From positions 1 through 64,000 of the forward strand of contig CALKVK010000024.1 in assembly GCA_937996235.1 (NCBI GenBank): DNA of 64,000 nt, read 5' to 3'. The translations under genes and the position numbers were made by a program. Below are positions 35,937 through 43,903 of the stretch, one piece after another (positions within the stretch are counted from its first letter, which is position 1; each line of letters opens with the position of its first letter). A model generated the notes under the pieces. The model saw nothing but the letters and a program-made list of their open reading frames with translations. It did no database searches and was not told the DNA's origin. The DNA comes from an uncultured bacterium (GTDB lineage: Bacteria; Planctomycetota; JAJSAM01; JAJVHW01).

Positions 35937-37253
35937 TCAGGCGCGTGCGGCGAAGTACGAGCGCGTGCCCTGCGCCCCCATGGCGTCGGCGACCCTGCGG
36001 AGGGCCACGACGTAGGCCGCCGTGCGCATGTCGATCGCCCGTCCTTCCGCGACGTCGTGGACCTCCGTGTACGCGCGCACCATGATCTCCTCGAGCCGGG
36101 CGTGGACCTGGGCGAGCGGCCAGTAGGCGCCGCGGCGGTTCTGCAGCCACTCGAAGTAGCTCACGGTGACCCCGCCCGCGTTGGCGAGTATGTCCGGTAC
36201 CACGACGATCCCGCGGCTCGCGAGGACGCGGTCGGCGGCCTCCGTGGTGGGGCCGTTCGCGACCTCGACGATCACGGGAGCGCGCACGCGAGATGCGTTC
36301 TCGAGCGTGATCTGGCGTTCGATGGCGGCCGGGATCAGGAGATCCACGTCGAGTTCGAGGAGATCGGCGTTCGAGATCGACTCCGCGGGACGGTGCGAGC
36401 TGACGGACGAGCGCGCATAGACGTCGCCGACGCCTCGCGCGGAGCTTCGCGCTGCGACGAGGGCAGGCACGTTCAGGCCGTCGCCCGCGAAGACGCCGCC
36501 GTACTCGTCGCTCACCGCGACGACGCGGAAGCCCTCCTCGTGGAGCCTCGCGGACACAGCGGCGCCGCAGTTCCCGAAGCCCTGCACGGCAACACGCGTC
36601 TCCGCGGGGACCCATCCGCGCAGACGCGCCAGTTCGCGGACACAGATCGCGGCGCCGCGCCCGGTCGCGTCGCTGCGGCCGAGGCTCCCGCCCAACGCGA
36701 GCGGCTTGCCGGTGATCACGGCCGGGGAACGGCGCCGGACGACGTGCGAGTACTCGTCCATCATCCAGCCCATGATCATCTCGTTGGTCTGCACGTCGGG
36801 GGCCGGGACGTCCACGTCGGGGCCGATGAAGTCCGCGATCTGCTGGATGTACGAGCGACTCAGGCGCTCCACCTCCATCGGCGAGAGCGTCGTCGGGTCC
36901 ACGGCGATGCCGCCCTTGGCGCCGCCGAACGGAATACCGACGACGGCGCACTTGAAGGTCATCCAGAAGGCGAGCGCCGCCACTTCGTCCTCCGACACGC
37001 TCGGGTGGAAGCGGATTCCGCCCTTCGCAGGACCACGCGTGTCGTCGTGCCTCACTCGGTAGCCGTCGAAGACGCGCAGGCTCCCGTCGTCCATGCGGAG
37101 CGGCACCGAGACGCGCAGTGAGATCCGCGGATGGCGTAGCCGTTCGACCGTCTCGGCCTCTACGCCCGCAACCTCCTGGGCGCGATCGAGATGCCGTAGC
37201 GCGTCTTCGAAGAGGCTCTGTAACGGGTCCATGCCAGGGACGGTCGCACGCAT
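35937..37253 (-). CDS. gdhA: Glutamate dehydrogenase (Glu/Leu/Phe/Val family)
   Basis: 438 residues, ATG at 37253 with GGAGG about 6 nt upstream. It catalyses reversible oxidative deamination of glutamate to 2-oxoglutarate and ammonia. The family signature is present: GGIRFHPSVSEDEVAALAFW, FKCAVVGIPFGGAKGGI (catalytic Lys region), then the Rossmann motif VAVQGFGNCGAA (about residue 226) and VANGPTT. The length is typical. The gene is odd in a metal-efflux region, but a clear sigma-54 promoter and shared enhancer pair connect it to the regulon. It might adjust glutamate or 2-oxoglutarate pools under metal stress, or have been recruited by chance. Confidence 0.93.
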   Translation of the reverse strand: MRATVPGMDPLQSLFEDALRHLDRAQEVAGVEAETVERLRHPRISLRVSVPLRMDDGSLRVFDGYRVRHDDTRGPAKGGIRFHPSVSEDEVAALAFWMTFKCAVVGIPFGGAKGGIAVDPTTLSPMEVERLSRSYIQQIADFIGPDVDVPAPDVQTNEMIMGWMMDEYSHVVRRRSPAVITGKPLALGGSLGRSDATGRGAAICVRELARLRGWVPAETRVAVQGFGNCGAAVSARLHEEGFRVVAVSDEYGGVFAGDGLNVPALVAARSSARGVGDVYARSSVSSHRPAESISNADLLELDVDLLIPAAIERQITLENASRVRAPVIVEVANGPTTEAADRVLASRGIVVVPDILANAGGVTVSYFEWLQNRRGAYWPLAQVHARLEEIMVRAYTEVHDVAEGRAIDMRTAAYVVALRRVADAMGAQGTRSYFAARA

Positions 37254-37317
37254 GCTGCACCTCCAGGCCCGGCGCGGCGCGCACTCAGTTGGCGTGGCGC
37301 CCGGCGCACGGTCGCAG

Positions 37318-37333
37318 CGCAACGGCCATGCCG
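37318..37333 (-). promoter_or_regulatory. Sigma-54 promoter for glutamate dehydrogenase
   Basis: Minus strand: CGGCATGGCCGTTGCG, with a good -24 (GGCATG) and -12 (TTGC) at correct spacing. The start is expected near 37306, 53 nt before the ATG. Confidence 0.65.
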
Positions 37334-37374
37334 CCGTCAGCGCGGGCGGCGCCTCGTGACCTGGCCAGGAGGCG

Positions 37375-37411
37375 TGTGGGATATCCGACAGGCGCTGCCC
37401 GATCTCCGACA
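37375..37411. promoter_or_regulatory. Shared enhancer pair between divergent sigma-54 promoters
   Basis: 37375-37390: TGTGGGATATCCGACA. 37396-37411: TGCCCGATCTCCGACA. The start-to-start distance is 21 bp. The pair lies 42-93 bp from the glutamate dehydrogenase promoter and 54-105 bp from the kinase promoter, so one activator site could serve both directions. Confidence 0.7.
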
Positions 37412-37464
37412 GCAGCGCAGGCTCGGCCACGCGGCACGATGACCGCGCGTCGGGCCCCTTCGCC

Positions 37465-37480
37465 CGGCACGCCGCTTGCC
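37465..37480 (+). promoter_or_regulatory. Sigma-54 promoter for the Ser/Thr kinase
   Basis: CGGCACGCCGCTTGCC: near-perfect GGCACG-N4-TTGC. Transcription would begin near 37491, 35 nt before the ATG at 37526. Confidence 0.7.
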
Positions 37481-37525
37481 CCAGGATCCAGTCGAGAACA
37501 CGGAGCCCGCGAAAGACCAAGCGCC

Positions 37526-39517
37526 ATGAACCCGCCCCCGAGTTCCCAGAGGATCGCCCGCTGCGTCGCGGAGTTTCGCGCGCTGGTGGAGTCCGGTTCG
37601 TCGCCTCCTCCCGAGGCGTTCCGCGAGCGGCTCGGAGAGGACTTCCCGGACTTCCTCGCGCACCTCTCGGAGAGCCTCGACGACCTCGTTCCGCACGCAG
37701 CACCGGCCGAGGAGACGTTCCCGCGCGCGTTCGGCCCGTTCCTTCTGCTCGGGCGGCTCGGCGCAGGTGGCATGGGCGTGGTCTACGACGCGCTCCACCG
37801 GGCGCTCGGACGCCGAGTCGCGGTCAAGGTTCTCCACGAGCACGTGGCGGAGAGCGCCGCCGCGCGCGAGCGCTTTCAGCGAGAAGCGCAAGCCTGCGCT
37901 CGGATCCGGCACCCGAACGTGGTCGAGATCTACGACGCGGGCGAGGTCGAGGGAAGAGCGTACTACGCGATGGCGCTGCTCGAGGGCACTCCGCTCGACC
38001 GCCTCGCCGCGGACGCACGGCCACCCACTTCCGATCTCCTGCGGGGCTTCGCCGCCATCGCGGACGCGCTCGACACCATGCACCGCGAAGGCGTGATCCA
38101 CCGCGATGTGAAGCCCGGCAACATCATCCTGCGCTCCGACGGGAGCATGGTGCTCGCGGACTTCGGGCTCGCGAAGGCGTTCTGCTCGCCCGACCTCACC
38201 GTGAGCGGACAGACGATCGGCACGCCCCTCTACGTGAGTCCAGAGCAGTTCCGGGGCGAGGGCTCAAGGACGGACGGGCGGACCGACGTCTACTCGCTCG
38301 GCGCGACGATCTACGACGTGATCGCGGGGACGCCGCCGTTTCGTGCTGACGACGTCGCGGGGCTGTTCCGCATGGTCCAGGACCAGCGGCCACCGCCGAT
38401 CCCGGCGGGGCGAGGTGATGTGCCTCGGGATCTCGAGCGGGTGCTGCAGGCCGCACTGGAGAAGCGTCCCGAGGATCGCTACCCGTCCGCCGCGGCGCTG
38501 CGCGACGACCTCCTCGCGCTGGCCGGGGGCGCACGCGTGCGCGGCCGGCCGCTCGCGTGGGCGGCGCGCGCGCTCAGGCGCATCTGGCGCCGCCGCTGGA
38601 CTGCCGTAGGGCTCACGGCGCTTGCGCTCGCGGGTGGGATCTGGTCCCTGACGCGGGCGGCGACGTTGCGCGTGACGAGCTTCCCCCCCGCGACGGTCAC
38701 CATCGATGGCGCGGTGCGCGGGATGACGCCACTCGAGATCGAACTCGCGGCGGGCCGCCACCGCGTCCGGATCGGCCGGCCCGGCTTCGGCGAGTACGAG
38801 TCGGAACTCGACCTGCAGGCGGGCGCGGCGCGCGACGTGCACCAGGTGCTCGTCGTCGGCGAGGCAGGCCAGTACGACGCCATCTGCTGCCTCGCCGACG
38901 CGCTCGGCATTCGGATCGATGAACCCGTGGAGCCGGCCGATGCGCCGGCGGTGGCTGCCCCGGACGTTCAGGTGGCTCTCCTCCCTGCTGGGGCAATCCG
39001 CAGGTCAGACCTCGCGGCGTGGTCGCTGCACATGCCGGCGGGCGGCGCGACGCCCGGTGTCGTCTCCCTCCGCCGGGGGGCGCAGAGTCTCTACGAGGAG
39101 CAAGTCCAGCTCGCCGACGGGACGGCTGGCGGAGAGTTCCCCGATGCCGTCACGCACGCCGTGCGTGACGGCGACGAACTCGTCCTGAGCTGGCAGCCTG
39201 ACGGCGGGCCTTCCGCGCAGGCCCAGATCCGGGTCGCGGCGAAGGACGTCGAACAGCAGTTGAAGGAGATCACCGAGCGACTGTCCGGCCAACCGGCATC
39301 CGTCGTCCGGCACCTGCGCGCCGAGGTGCTCCTCGGCCGAGGCCTCGCGCTCAGCGCGTACCTCGAGGCGACGGAGGTCCACGGCACGGGTGCGTGTGCG
39401 GAACGGGTCGTCCGGATCCAGGATGCCGCGCTTCGACGGCTTCACCTGCACCGCGACGACCTCGAGCGCGCGTACGCGCGCCCGCGCCCGACGACGGTCC
39501 TCGGAGACGACTCGTGA
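37526..39517 (+). CDS. Membrane Ser/Thr protein kinase with PEGA domain
   Basis: 663 residues from the ATG at 37526; the frame is open further upstream but that would cover the promoter. The kinase domain (about 70-335) has the glycine loop LGRLGAGGMGVVYDA, VAVKVL, the catalytic loop HRDVKPGNIIL (about 191), DFGLAK and GTPLYVSPEQ. A single membrane segment (TAVGLTALALAGGIWSL, about 360) is followed by a PEGA-type extracytoplasmic domain (LRVTSFPPATVTIDGAVRGM). A further domain with a CC pair (DAICCLADALG) and unknown function closes it. It may phosphorylate proteins in response to envelope signals. The sigma-54 control suggests induction with the metal genes. Confidence 0.9.
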   Translation: MNPPPSSQRIARCVAEFRALVESGSSPPPEAFRERLGEDFPDFLAHLSESLDDLVPHAAPAEETFPRAFGPFLLLGRLGAGGMGVVYDALHRALGRRVAVKVLHEHVAESAAARERFQREAQACARIRHPNVVEIYDAGEVEGRAYYAMALLEGTPLDRLAADARPPTSDLLRGFAAIADALDTMHREGVIHRDVKPGNIILRSDGSMVLADFGLAKAFCSPDLTVSGQTIGTPLYVSPEQFRGEGSRTDGRTDVYSLGATIYDVIAGTPPFRADDVAGLFRMVQDQRPPPIPAGRGDVPRDLERVLQAALEKRPEDRYPSAAALRDDLLALAGGARVRGRPLAWAARALRRIWRRRWTAVGLTALALAGGIWSLTRAATLRVTSFPPATVTIDGAVRGMTPLEIELAAGRHRVRIGRPGFGEYESELDLQAGAARDVHQVLVVGEAGQYDAICCLADALGIRIDEPVEPADAPAVAAPDVQVALLPAGAIRRSDLAAWSLHMPAGGATPGVVSLRRGAQSLYEEQVQLADGTAGGEFPDAVTHAVRDGDELVLSWQPDGGPSAQAQIRVAAKDVEQQLKEITERLSGQPASVVRHLRAEVLLGRGLALSAYLEATEVHGTGACAERVVRIQDAALRRLHLHRDDLERAYARPRPTTVLGDDS

Positions 39518-39616
39518 ACGCGCCGCCCGTCACCGCGGACGTTCCGCGGCGGGCATGAACCAGACCCGCGCCACCGTCACTCCGGTGCGCGCACGACGCA
39601 GGAAGGGAACCGGAAC

Positions 39617-39916
39617 ATGAAGCGCAACATCCTGATCACGTCCATCGTGGTGCTCGGCGTGGGAGCGGCCGCAGGCCTCGCCGCAGTGACGTGGCCGACA
39701 GCAGACGACGGTGAGGTCCGCCATCCGGCAGACGCGCCACACTCCATCGCTGCGCCACACCGGCAGGACCTGGCGACAGAAGCCAATTCACCGCAGCGCC
39801 CGACTGCCTCCCGTGCAGCCGGCTGCCCGTACGCCGCCGGGGAACCCGTCGAGCGCTCGTCTGGCTGCTGCGCCGGCGAAGGCGCCGGTCACGACCCATG
39901 CGAGCACGACCGGTAG
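39617..39916 (+). CDS. Small membrane-anchored Cys/His protein
   Basis: 99 residues, ATG at 39617 with AGGAAGGG upstream. A signal or anchor segment (ILITSIVVLGVGAAAGLAAV) precedes a short polar tail containing AAGCPYAAGE, SSGCCAGEG and HDPCEHDR. It resembles the Cys protein at 18661-18945 in size, anchor and Cys pattern. It lies between the Ser/Thr kinase and the TRASH lipoprotein operon. Metal binding is likely but inferred; I know no named family. Confidence 0.65.
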   Translation: MKRNILITSIVVLGVGAAAGLAAVTWPTADDGEVRHPADAPHSIAAPHRQDLATEANSPQRPTASRAAGCPYAAGEPVERSSGCCAGEGAGHDPCEHDR

Positions 39917-39943
39917 GTCGCGAGGGCAGCCAGTTCCGGCGGG

Positions 39944-39980
39944 ATGTACACAATCCGACACCCCCTGTGGCATCTCGGAC
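39944..39980 (+). promoter_or_regulatory. Enhancer pair upstream of the TRASH/oxidase operon
   Basis: 39944-39959: TGTACACAATCCGACA. 39965-39980: TGTGGCATCTCGGACG. The start-to-start distance is 21 bp. They lie 110-146 bp upstream of the sigma-54 promoter at 40090. Confidence 0.65.
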
Positions 39981-40089
39981 GGTCGTGCCCTGACGGGACC
40001 ACCACGCGGATTCGGCGCTCCGCCCTGTGTGGGCTCGGGCGCGTTTCACAGCGCGCGTCGCGAGCGGACCGCGAGGCGGCGGACCGTTC

Positions 40090-40105
40090 CGGCACGCCCC
40101 GTGCG
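40090..40105 (+). promoter_or_regulatory. Sigma-54 promoter for the TRASH/oxidase operon
   Basis: CGGCACGCCCCGTGCG, 15 of 16 bases identical to the cus-operon promoter at 30526-30541. Transcription would start near 40117, 48 nt before the ATG at 40165. Confidence 0.7.
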
Positions 40106-40164
40106 TGACACAAGTCACGCGCGCCGCTGCGGCGCCATCCATCACCAGCACAAGGAGAACCAGA

Positions 40165-40593
40165 ATGCAGCCTCTTCGCACTCGCCTCGTCGTCGCCGCC
40201 GCGATCGCATCGATCGCCGCACTCGCGGGCTGTAGCGCGGGCGACGCCGGCGGGAACGCACACGAAGGCCACGATCACAGTGCGCACGAAGCCGGTTCAA
40301 CGCACGCCGACGACGGGCACGCGGGCCACGACCACGGAACGAAGGGCACGGCGTCCACTGGCGGCCCGGTGCCCGCGGACACGGCCCCGACCCTCACCAA
40401 GATCGAGCCCTCGGCCGACTACCCGCTCACCGCCTGCGTCGTCAGCGGCGACGCCCTCGACGCGATGGACGAGCGGCTGGCGTTCAAGTACGGCGACGAG
40501 GAGGTGCAGTTCTGCTGCGAGGGCTGCATCGACGAGTTCAAGGAGAACCCCGAGTCCTTCATGCAGAAGGTGCGCGCCGCCAAGGCGCGTTGA
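40165..40593 (+). CDS. His-rich lipoprotein with TRASH/YHS-like domain (paralogue of 20612)
   Basis: 142 residues, ATG at 40165 with AAGGAG 8 nt upstream. Lipobox AALAGCSAG, then a His/Asp linker (HEGHDHSAHEAG, DDGHAGHDHG). The domain YPLTACVVSGDAL, VQFCCEGCIDEFKENPESFM is collinear with the C-terminus of the protein at 20612-21028. The Cys plus CC-x-x-C arrangement fits soft-metal binding. It is the first gene of the plus-strand run ending with the multicopper oxidase, all probably transcribed from the sigma-54 promoter at 40090. Confidence 0.87.
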   Translation: MQPLRTRLVVAAAIASIAALAGCSAGDAGGNAHEGHDHSAHEAGSTHADDGHAGHDHGTKGTASTGGPVPADTAPTLTKIEPSADYPLTACVVSGDALDAMDERLAFKYGDEEVQFCCEGCIDEFKENPESFMQKVRAAKAR

Positions 40594-40606
40594 ACGCGCC
40601 ACTCCG

Positions 40607-41353
40607 ATGGGGCTTCGCGATCTCCCCCTCTCGCGTCGCCTGCTCGCGACGGGGTTCCTGGTGGCGCTCGCCGCCGGGTTCCTCGCCGCGCAGGTGAATC
40701 TGCAGCTGCAGCACCGCGGCGCCGACGGGAAGCCCGGGATGTCGTACGACGACGTCGTGGCCGCGTTCCACGGACGCCCGGGCTCGTCGCTCCTGACGTC
40801 GAAGGTGTCCCCGGGCGGCTCGATGGCCAAGCAACTCCCGAACCCCGCCGACCTCGAGACGCTGTGGCGCTGGGTCGAGGGCGGGGCGCGCGAGGAGGCC
40901 TTCGGGCCCGTGTCGGAAGTGCTCGCCAGGCGCTGCATCCGCTGCCACAACCCGGGGGGTGAGATGCGGCAGGTTCCCTTCGCGGAATCCCGCGAGCGCG
41001 CTCCGGAGTTCGACAAGGTGAAACCCCTCACGAGCCCCGACACCGGCATGAGCTGGGCATCGCTCGCGAAGTCGAGCCACGCGCACCTCTTCGGGCTCGC
41101 GACGCTCTTCGCAGTGGCCGGGTGGATCTTCACGCAGACCGGCCTGCGCGAGCGCACGAAGGCGGCCTTCGTGACGCTGCCCTTCGTGGCGCTCCTCGTG
41201 GACGTCGGATCTTGGTGGCTCACGAAGCTCGCCGCGCCGTTCGCGGTCGGGATCGTCCTCGGCGGTGCCCTGATGGGACTGGCCTTCGCCGTCCTGATCA
41301 CGGTCCCCCTCTGGGAGATGTGGCGGCCCGCGAGATTCGGGCGAGCGGCCTGA
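40607..41353 (+). CDS. Membrane protein with a single c-type haem motif
   Basis: 248 residues, ATG at 40607, 13 nt after the previous stop. An N-terminal membrane segment precedes a periplasmic part with RRCIRCHNPGGEM, a CXXCH haem-binding motif. Three or four membrane segments follow (SHAHLFGLATLFAVAGWIFT, FAVGIVLGGALMGLAFAVLI). It may pass electrons in the envelope, for example linked to copper oxidation by the nearby multicopper oxidase, or be a metal-binding protein using the same Cys pair. I do not recognise the full-length family. The coding call is firm. Confidence 0.75.
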   Translation: MGLRDLPLSRRLLATGFLVALAAGFLAAQVNLQLQHRGADGKPGMSYDDVVAAFHGRPGSSLLTSKVSPGGSMAKQLPNPADLETLWRWVEGGAREEAFGPVSEVLARRCIRCHNPGGEMRQVPFAESRERAPEFDKVKPLTSPDTGMSWASLAKSSHAHLFGLATLFAVAGWIFTQTGLRERTKAAFVTLPFVALLVDVGSWWLTKLAAPFAVGIVLGGALMGLAFAVLITVPLWEMWRPARFGRAA

Positions 41354-41420
41354 GAGACTGACTCCGAACAGCGCCACGAGAGCAGGCGTCTGGACGGGTC
41401 CGAACAGGAGTGGACACCCC

Positions 41421-42212
41421 ATGCTGACGAGAGCACTGTTGATCGGCCTCGCCGTGATGGCGCTGTGGGCGCCCGCGCAGGCCGACGATCCCGCACCGAA
41501 GGAACAGCCGGCGGAGGGTCGCGAGACCGATCGCCCCCGCGAGGCCGGCGAAGGACCGAAGCCGAGCGGCGTCGACGCGGCGAAAGCGGCCGCAGCCGAA
41601 CCGAAGGCCAAGGCCGCCGACCCGGCGGCGGTGACGGTCCCCACCGTCATGAATGCGACGTGCCCGATCATGGGCAAACCCGCGTCGGCGTCGCTCTTCG
41701 CGGACGTGCAGCAGGGCCGCATCTACCTGTGTTGCGCTCCGTGCGCGAAGAAGGTCAAGAAGGACCCCGAGCGCGCCTACGAGGCCGCGTACCCGACCGT
41801 GCGCAAGGCCGGCAACACCATGTGCCCGGTGACCGGACAGGCGCTCCCCGAGAACGCTCCCACCGTGGTTCTCCAAGGGATCGAGATCGGGGTCGCCACG
41901 GAGGAGGCCAAGGCGCTCGCACCCCGACTCGCGCAGTCCGTTCTCGCCAAGGCGTTGGACCCGGAGGTGACCGAGGTCGGGAACCGCACGTGCCCCGTCA
42001 CGGGAGAGCCCGTCGCGGCAGACGCCTTCTGCCTGATCGGCAAGCGCCTCGTCCGCCTGAGTTCGCCTTCGTGCGTCCAGGAGGTCGAGAAGGAGCCCCT
42101 CGCGGTGCTCGCGAAGGCCGTCGAGATCGCGGCGAAGCAGAGCGCGCCGACGACGAAGCCGGCGGAGCCGGCCGCGCCACCGGCCACGAACGGCACGGAA
42201 GGCGGCAAGTGA
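41421..42212 (+). CDS. Secreted protein with three TRASH/YHS-like Cys units
   Basis: 263 residues, ATG at 41421. Signal peptide (LLIGLAVMALWAPAQA), then an Ala/Pro/Lys-rich linker. Three successive units begin NATCPIMGKP, NTMCPVTGQA and NRTCPVTGEP. The first is complete, with IYLCCAPCAKKVKKDPE; the second lacks the CC-x-C part; the third keeps SSPSCVQEV. The first unit matches the units in the protein at 26567-27550. It is a likely periplasmic buffer or carrier of copper. Its stop overlaps the next start (TGATG). Confidence 0.8.
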   Translation: MLTRALLIGLAVMALWAPAQADDPAPKEQPAEGRETDRPREAGEGPKPSGVDAAKAAAAEPKAKAADPAAVTVPTVMNATCPIMGKPASASLFADVQQGRIYLCCAPCAKKVKKDPERAYEAAYPTVRKAGNTMCPVTGQALPENAPTVVLQGIEIGVATEEAKALAPRLAQSVLAKALDPEVTEVGNRTCPVTGEPVAADAFCLIGKRLVRLSSPSCVQEVEKEPLAVLAKAVEIAAKQSAPTTKPAEPAAPPATNGTEGGK

Positions 42213-42478
42213 TGCGCGCAGCGCTCTGGACGATGACGCTCGCGCTCACGGGGTGCACGAGCACGCCACCGCTTCCCGAGCTCCCGCCGACGCATCCGGC
42301 GAGCGCGGCGGCCCCGGAGTCGCCCGTGCCCGCGCGCACTGCGACGCTCGACCTCCCCACGACCGACGCCGAGGCACAGGCCGCGACGCCGACGAAGAAG
42401 GCGGAGACGAAGCCGCCCGCCGCGACCTCGCCGTCGGGAGTGCACTCGGGGCACGGCTCGGGAGGAGGGCATCGATGA
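42212..42478 (+). CDS. Small Pro/Ala-rich lipoprotein with His/Gly tail
   Basis: 88 residues, ATG at 42212 overlapping the previous stop. A short signal (MRAALWTMTLALTGCTS) with a lipobox is followed by a low-complexity Pro/Ala/Thr/Lys linker and a tail HSGHGSGGGHR. Its stop overlaps the ATG of the outer-membrane factor gene. The flexible tether ending in His suggests an outer-membrane or inner-membrane-attached metal-binding arm. No family is recognised; coupling to both neighbours supports it being a real gene. Confidence 0.65.
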   Translation: MRAALWTMTLALTGCTSTPPLPELPPTHPASAAAPESPVPARTATLDLPTTDAEAQAATPTKKAETKPPAATSPSGVHSGHGSGGGHR

Positions 42479-43902
42479 GGAGCGTGCGGGCGTTCTCGTG
42501 CGCTGCACTGCTCGCGCTCCTCGTGGGATGCGCGTCCCCGCCGATCCAGGATCTCGTGCGGGAGGACGAGCGCGCCTCCCGCGTCGAGGCGGCCCATCGA
42601 GCCGGCATCGACGCGGAGGCGGCAGATCCGACCGACCGCGCCCGAGTCGCGGAGCGCGTACGCGGGCTGCTCTCGGGGCCGCTCACGGAGGAACAGGCGG
42701 TCGCCGTGGCGCTCGTCAACGACCGGGAGATCCTGGCTGCCTACGCCCGCCTCGGCATCGCCCGCGCCGACGTCGTGCAGGCCGGCTTGTTCACGAACCC
42801 CGTCGTCTCGGGCAACGCGAAGCGGTTCTCGAAGGGCACCGAGATCGAGGCGTCGCTGGTGACCTCCGCGCTGGATGCGTTCCTGAGGCCGCTGAGAGTG
42901 CGCGTCGCCGAGGCGCAGTTCCAGGACGAACGGACACGGCTCACTCGCGAACTCGTGCGCGCGGCGTACGAGACCCGCCGGGCCTACGCCGAAGTGGTCG
43001 CGGCAGGGGAGCTCGTGACGCTCCGAGGGGCCGCCGTCGAAAGCGCCGAGGGGGCGCGCCGCCTGATGAAGCGGCTCTTCGACGCCGGGAACGTGACCGG
43101 TCTGGCGATGGCGCGCGAGGACGCGGCCGTCGGGCGCGCGCGCCTCGACCTCCACGCCGCGGAGAGCGCCGAGCGCGAGGCCAGGGAGCGACTCAACGCT
43201 CGCATGGGCGCGTGGGGCGAGTTGACGGCCTGGACCGCGGCACCCGACGCCCGCACGGTGCCGCCGCCAGACCTCGACCGGATCGAGTCGCGGGCCGTGC
43301 AGGCGAGCCTCGACCTCGCCGCCGAGCGCGCCGCGGTCGAGGCCGTGGCGCAGATGGCGGGCCTGGTCGAGTGGCGGGGCGTGATCCCCGCCCTCGATGT
43401 CGGCGCGGCCGCGAAGCGGGAGGCCGGCGACGGCTGGGGCGTCGGTCCCGACGTGGCGCTGGAGTTGCCGCTCTTCGATCGAGGTCAGGCGCGGAACGCG
43501 GCCGCGCGGGCGGAGCTCGACGCCAGGCTCGCCGAGTTCGAGGAGACCGCCGTCCACGTCCGCCGCGCCGCGCGCGTGTTCCGCGACCGCGTGCTCACGC
43601 TTCGTGAGCGGGAGCGATACCTGCGCGAGTCGTACCTCGACGCGCGCCGGCGCGTCGTGCACGAGACGCTGCTGGTCTACAACGCGATGCAGGTCGGGGC
43701 CTTCGACGTGCTGCTCGCGCGGCGGCTCGAGATCGACGCACAGCGCGAGCACCTCGCGATCCGCCACGCGCTGCGCTTGGCGGAACTCGACGTCGAGGAG
43801 TTGCTGGCCGGCCGGCTGGACGTCGAGCGCGCCGGCGAGTTCCACGTACCCGAGGGCAGCTCTGCGGAGTCTCCGGAGAGCGGCGCGGGAGAGGAGCACT
43901 GA
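42475..43902 (+). CDS. TolC-family outer-membrane factor in the oxidase operon
   Basis: 475 residues, ATG at 42475, GGAGGAGGG upstream, overlapping the previous stop (ATGA). Lipobox LLVGCASP. Helical TolC-type repeats include EILAAYARLGIARADVVQAG, LVRAAYETRRAYAEVVAAGE and YNAMQVGAFDVLLARRLEID. The order outer-membrane factor then multicopper oxidase resembles copper-resistance clusters, in which an outer-membrane component sits beside CopA. There is no RND pump in this operon; it may serve the CusA/B pump encoded elsewhere in the window. Confidence 0.88.
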   Translation: MRSVRAFSCAALLALLVGCASPPIQDLVREDERASRVEAAHRAGIDAEAADPTDRARVAERVRGLLSGPLTEEQAVAVALVNDREILAAYARLGIARADVVQAGLFTNPVVSGNAKRFSKGTEIEASLVTSALDAFLRPLRVRVAEAQFQDERTRLTRELVRAAYETRRAYAEVVAAGELVTLRGAAVESAEGARRLMKRLFDAGNVTGLAMAREDAAVGRARLDLHAAESAEREARERLNARMGAWGELTAWTAAPDARTVPPPDLDRIESRAVQASLDLAAERAAVEAVAQMAGLVEWRGVIPALDVGAAAKREAGDGWGVGPDVALELPLFDRGQARNAAARAELDARLAEFEETAVHVRRAARVFRDRVLTLRERERYLRESYLDARRRVVHETLLVYNAMQVGAFDVLLARRLEIDAQREHLAIRHALRLAELDVEELLAGRLDVERAGEFHVPEGSSAESPESGAGEEH

Positions 43903-43903
43903 G

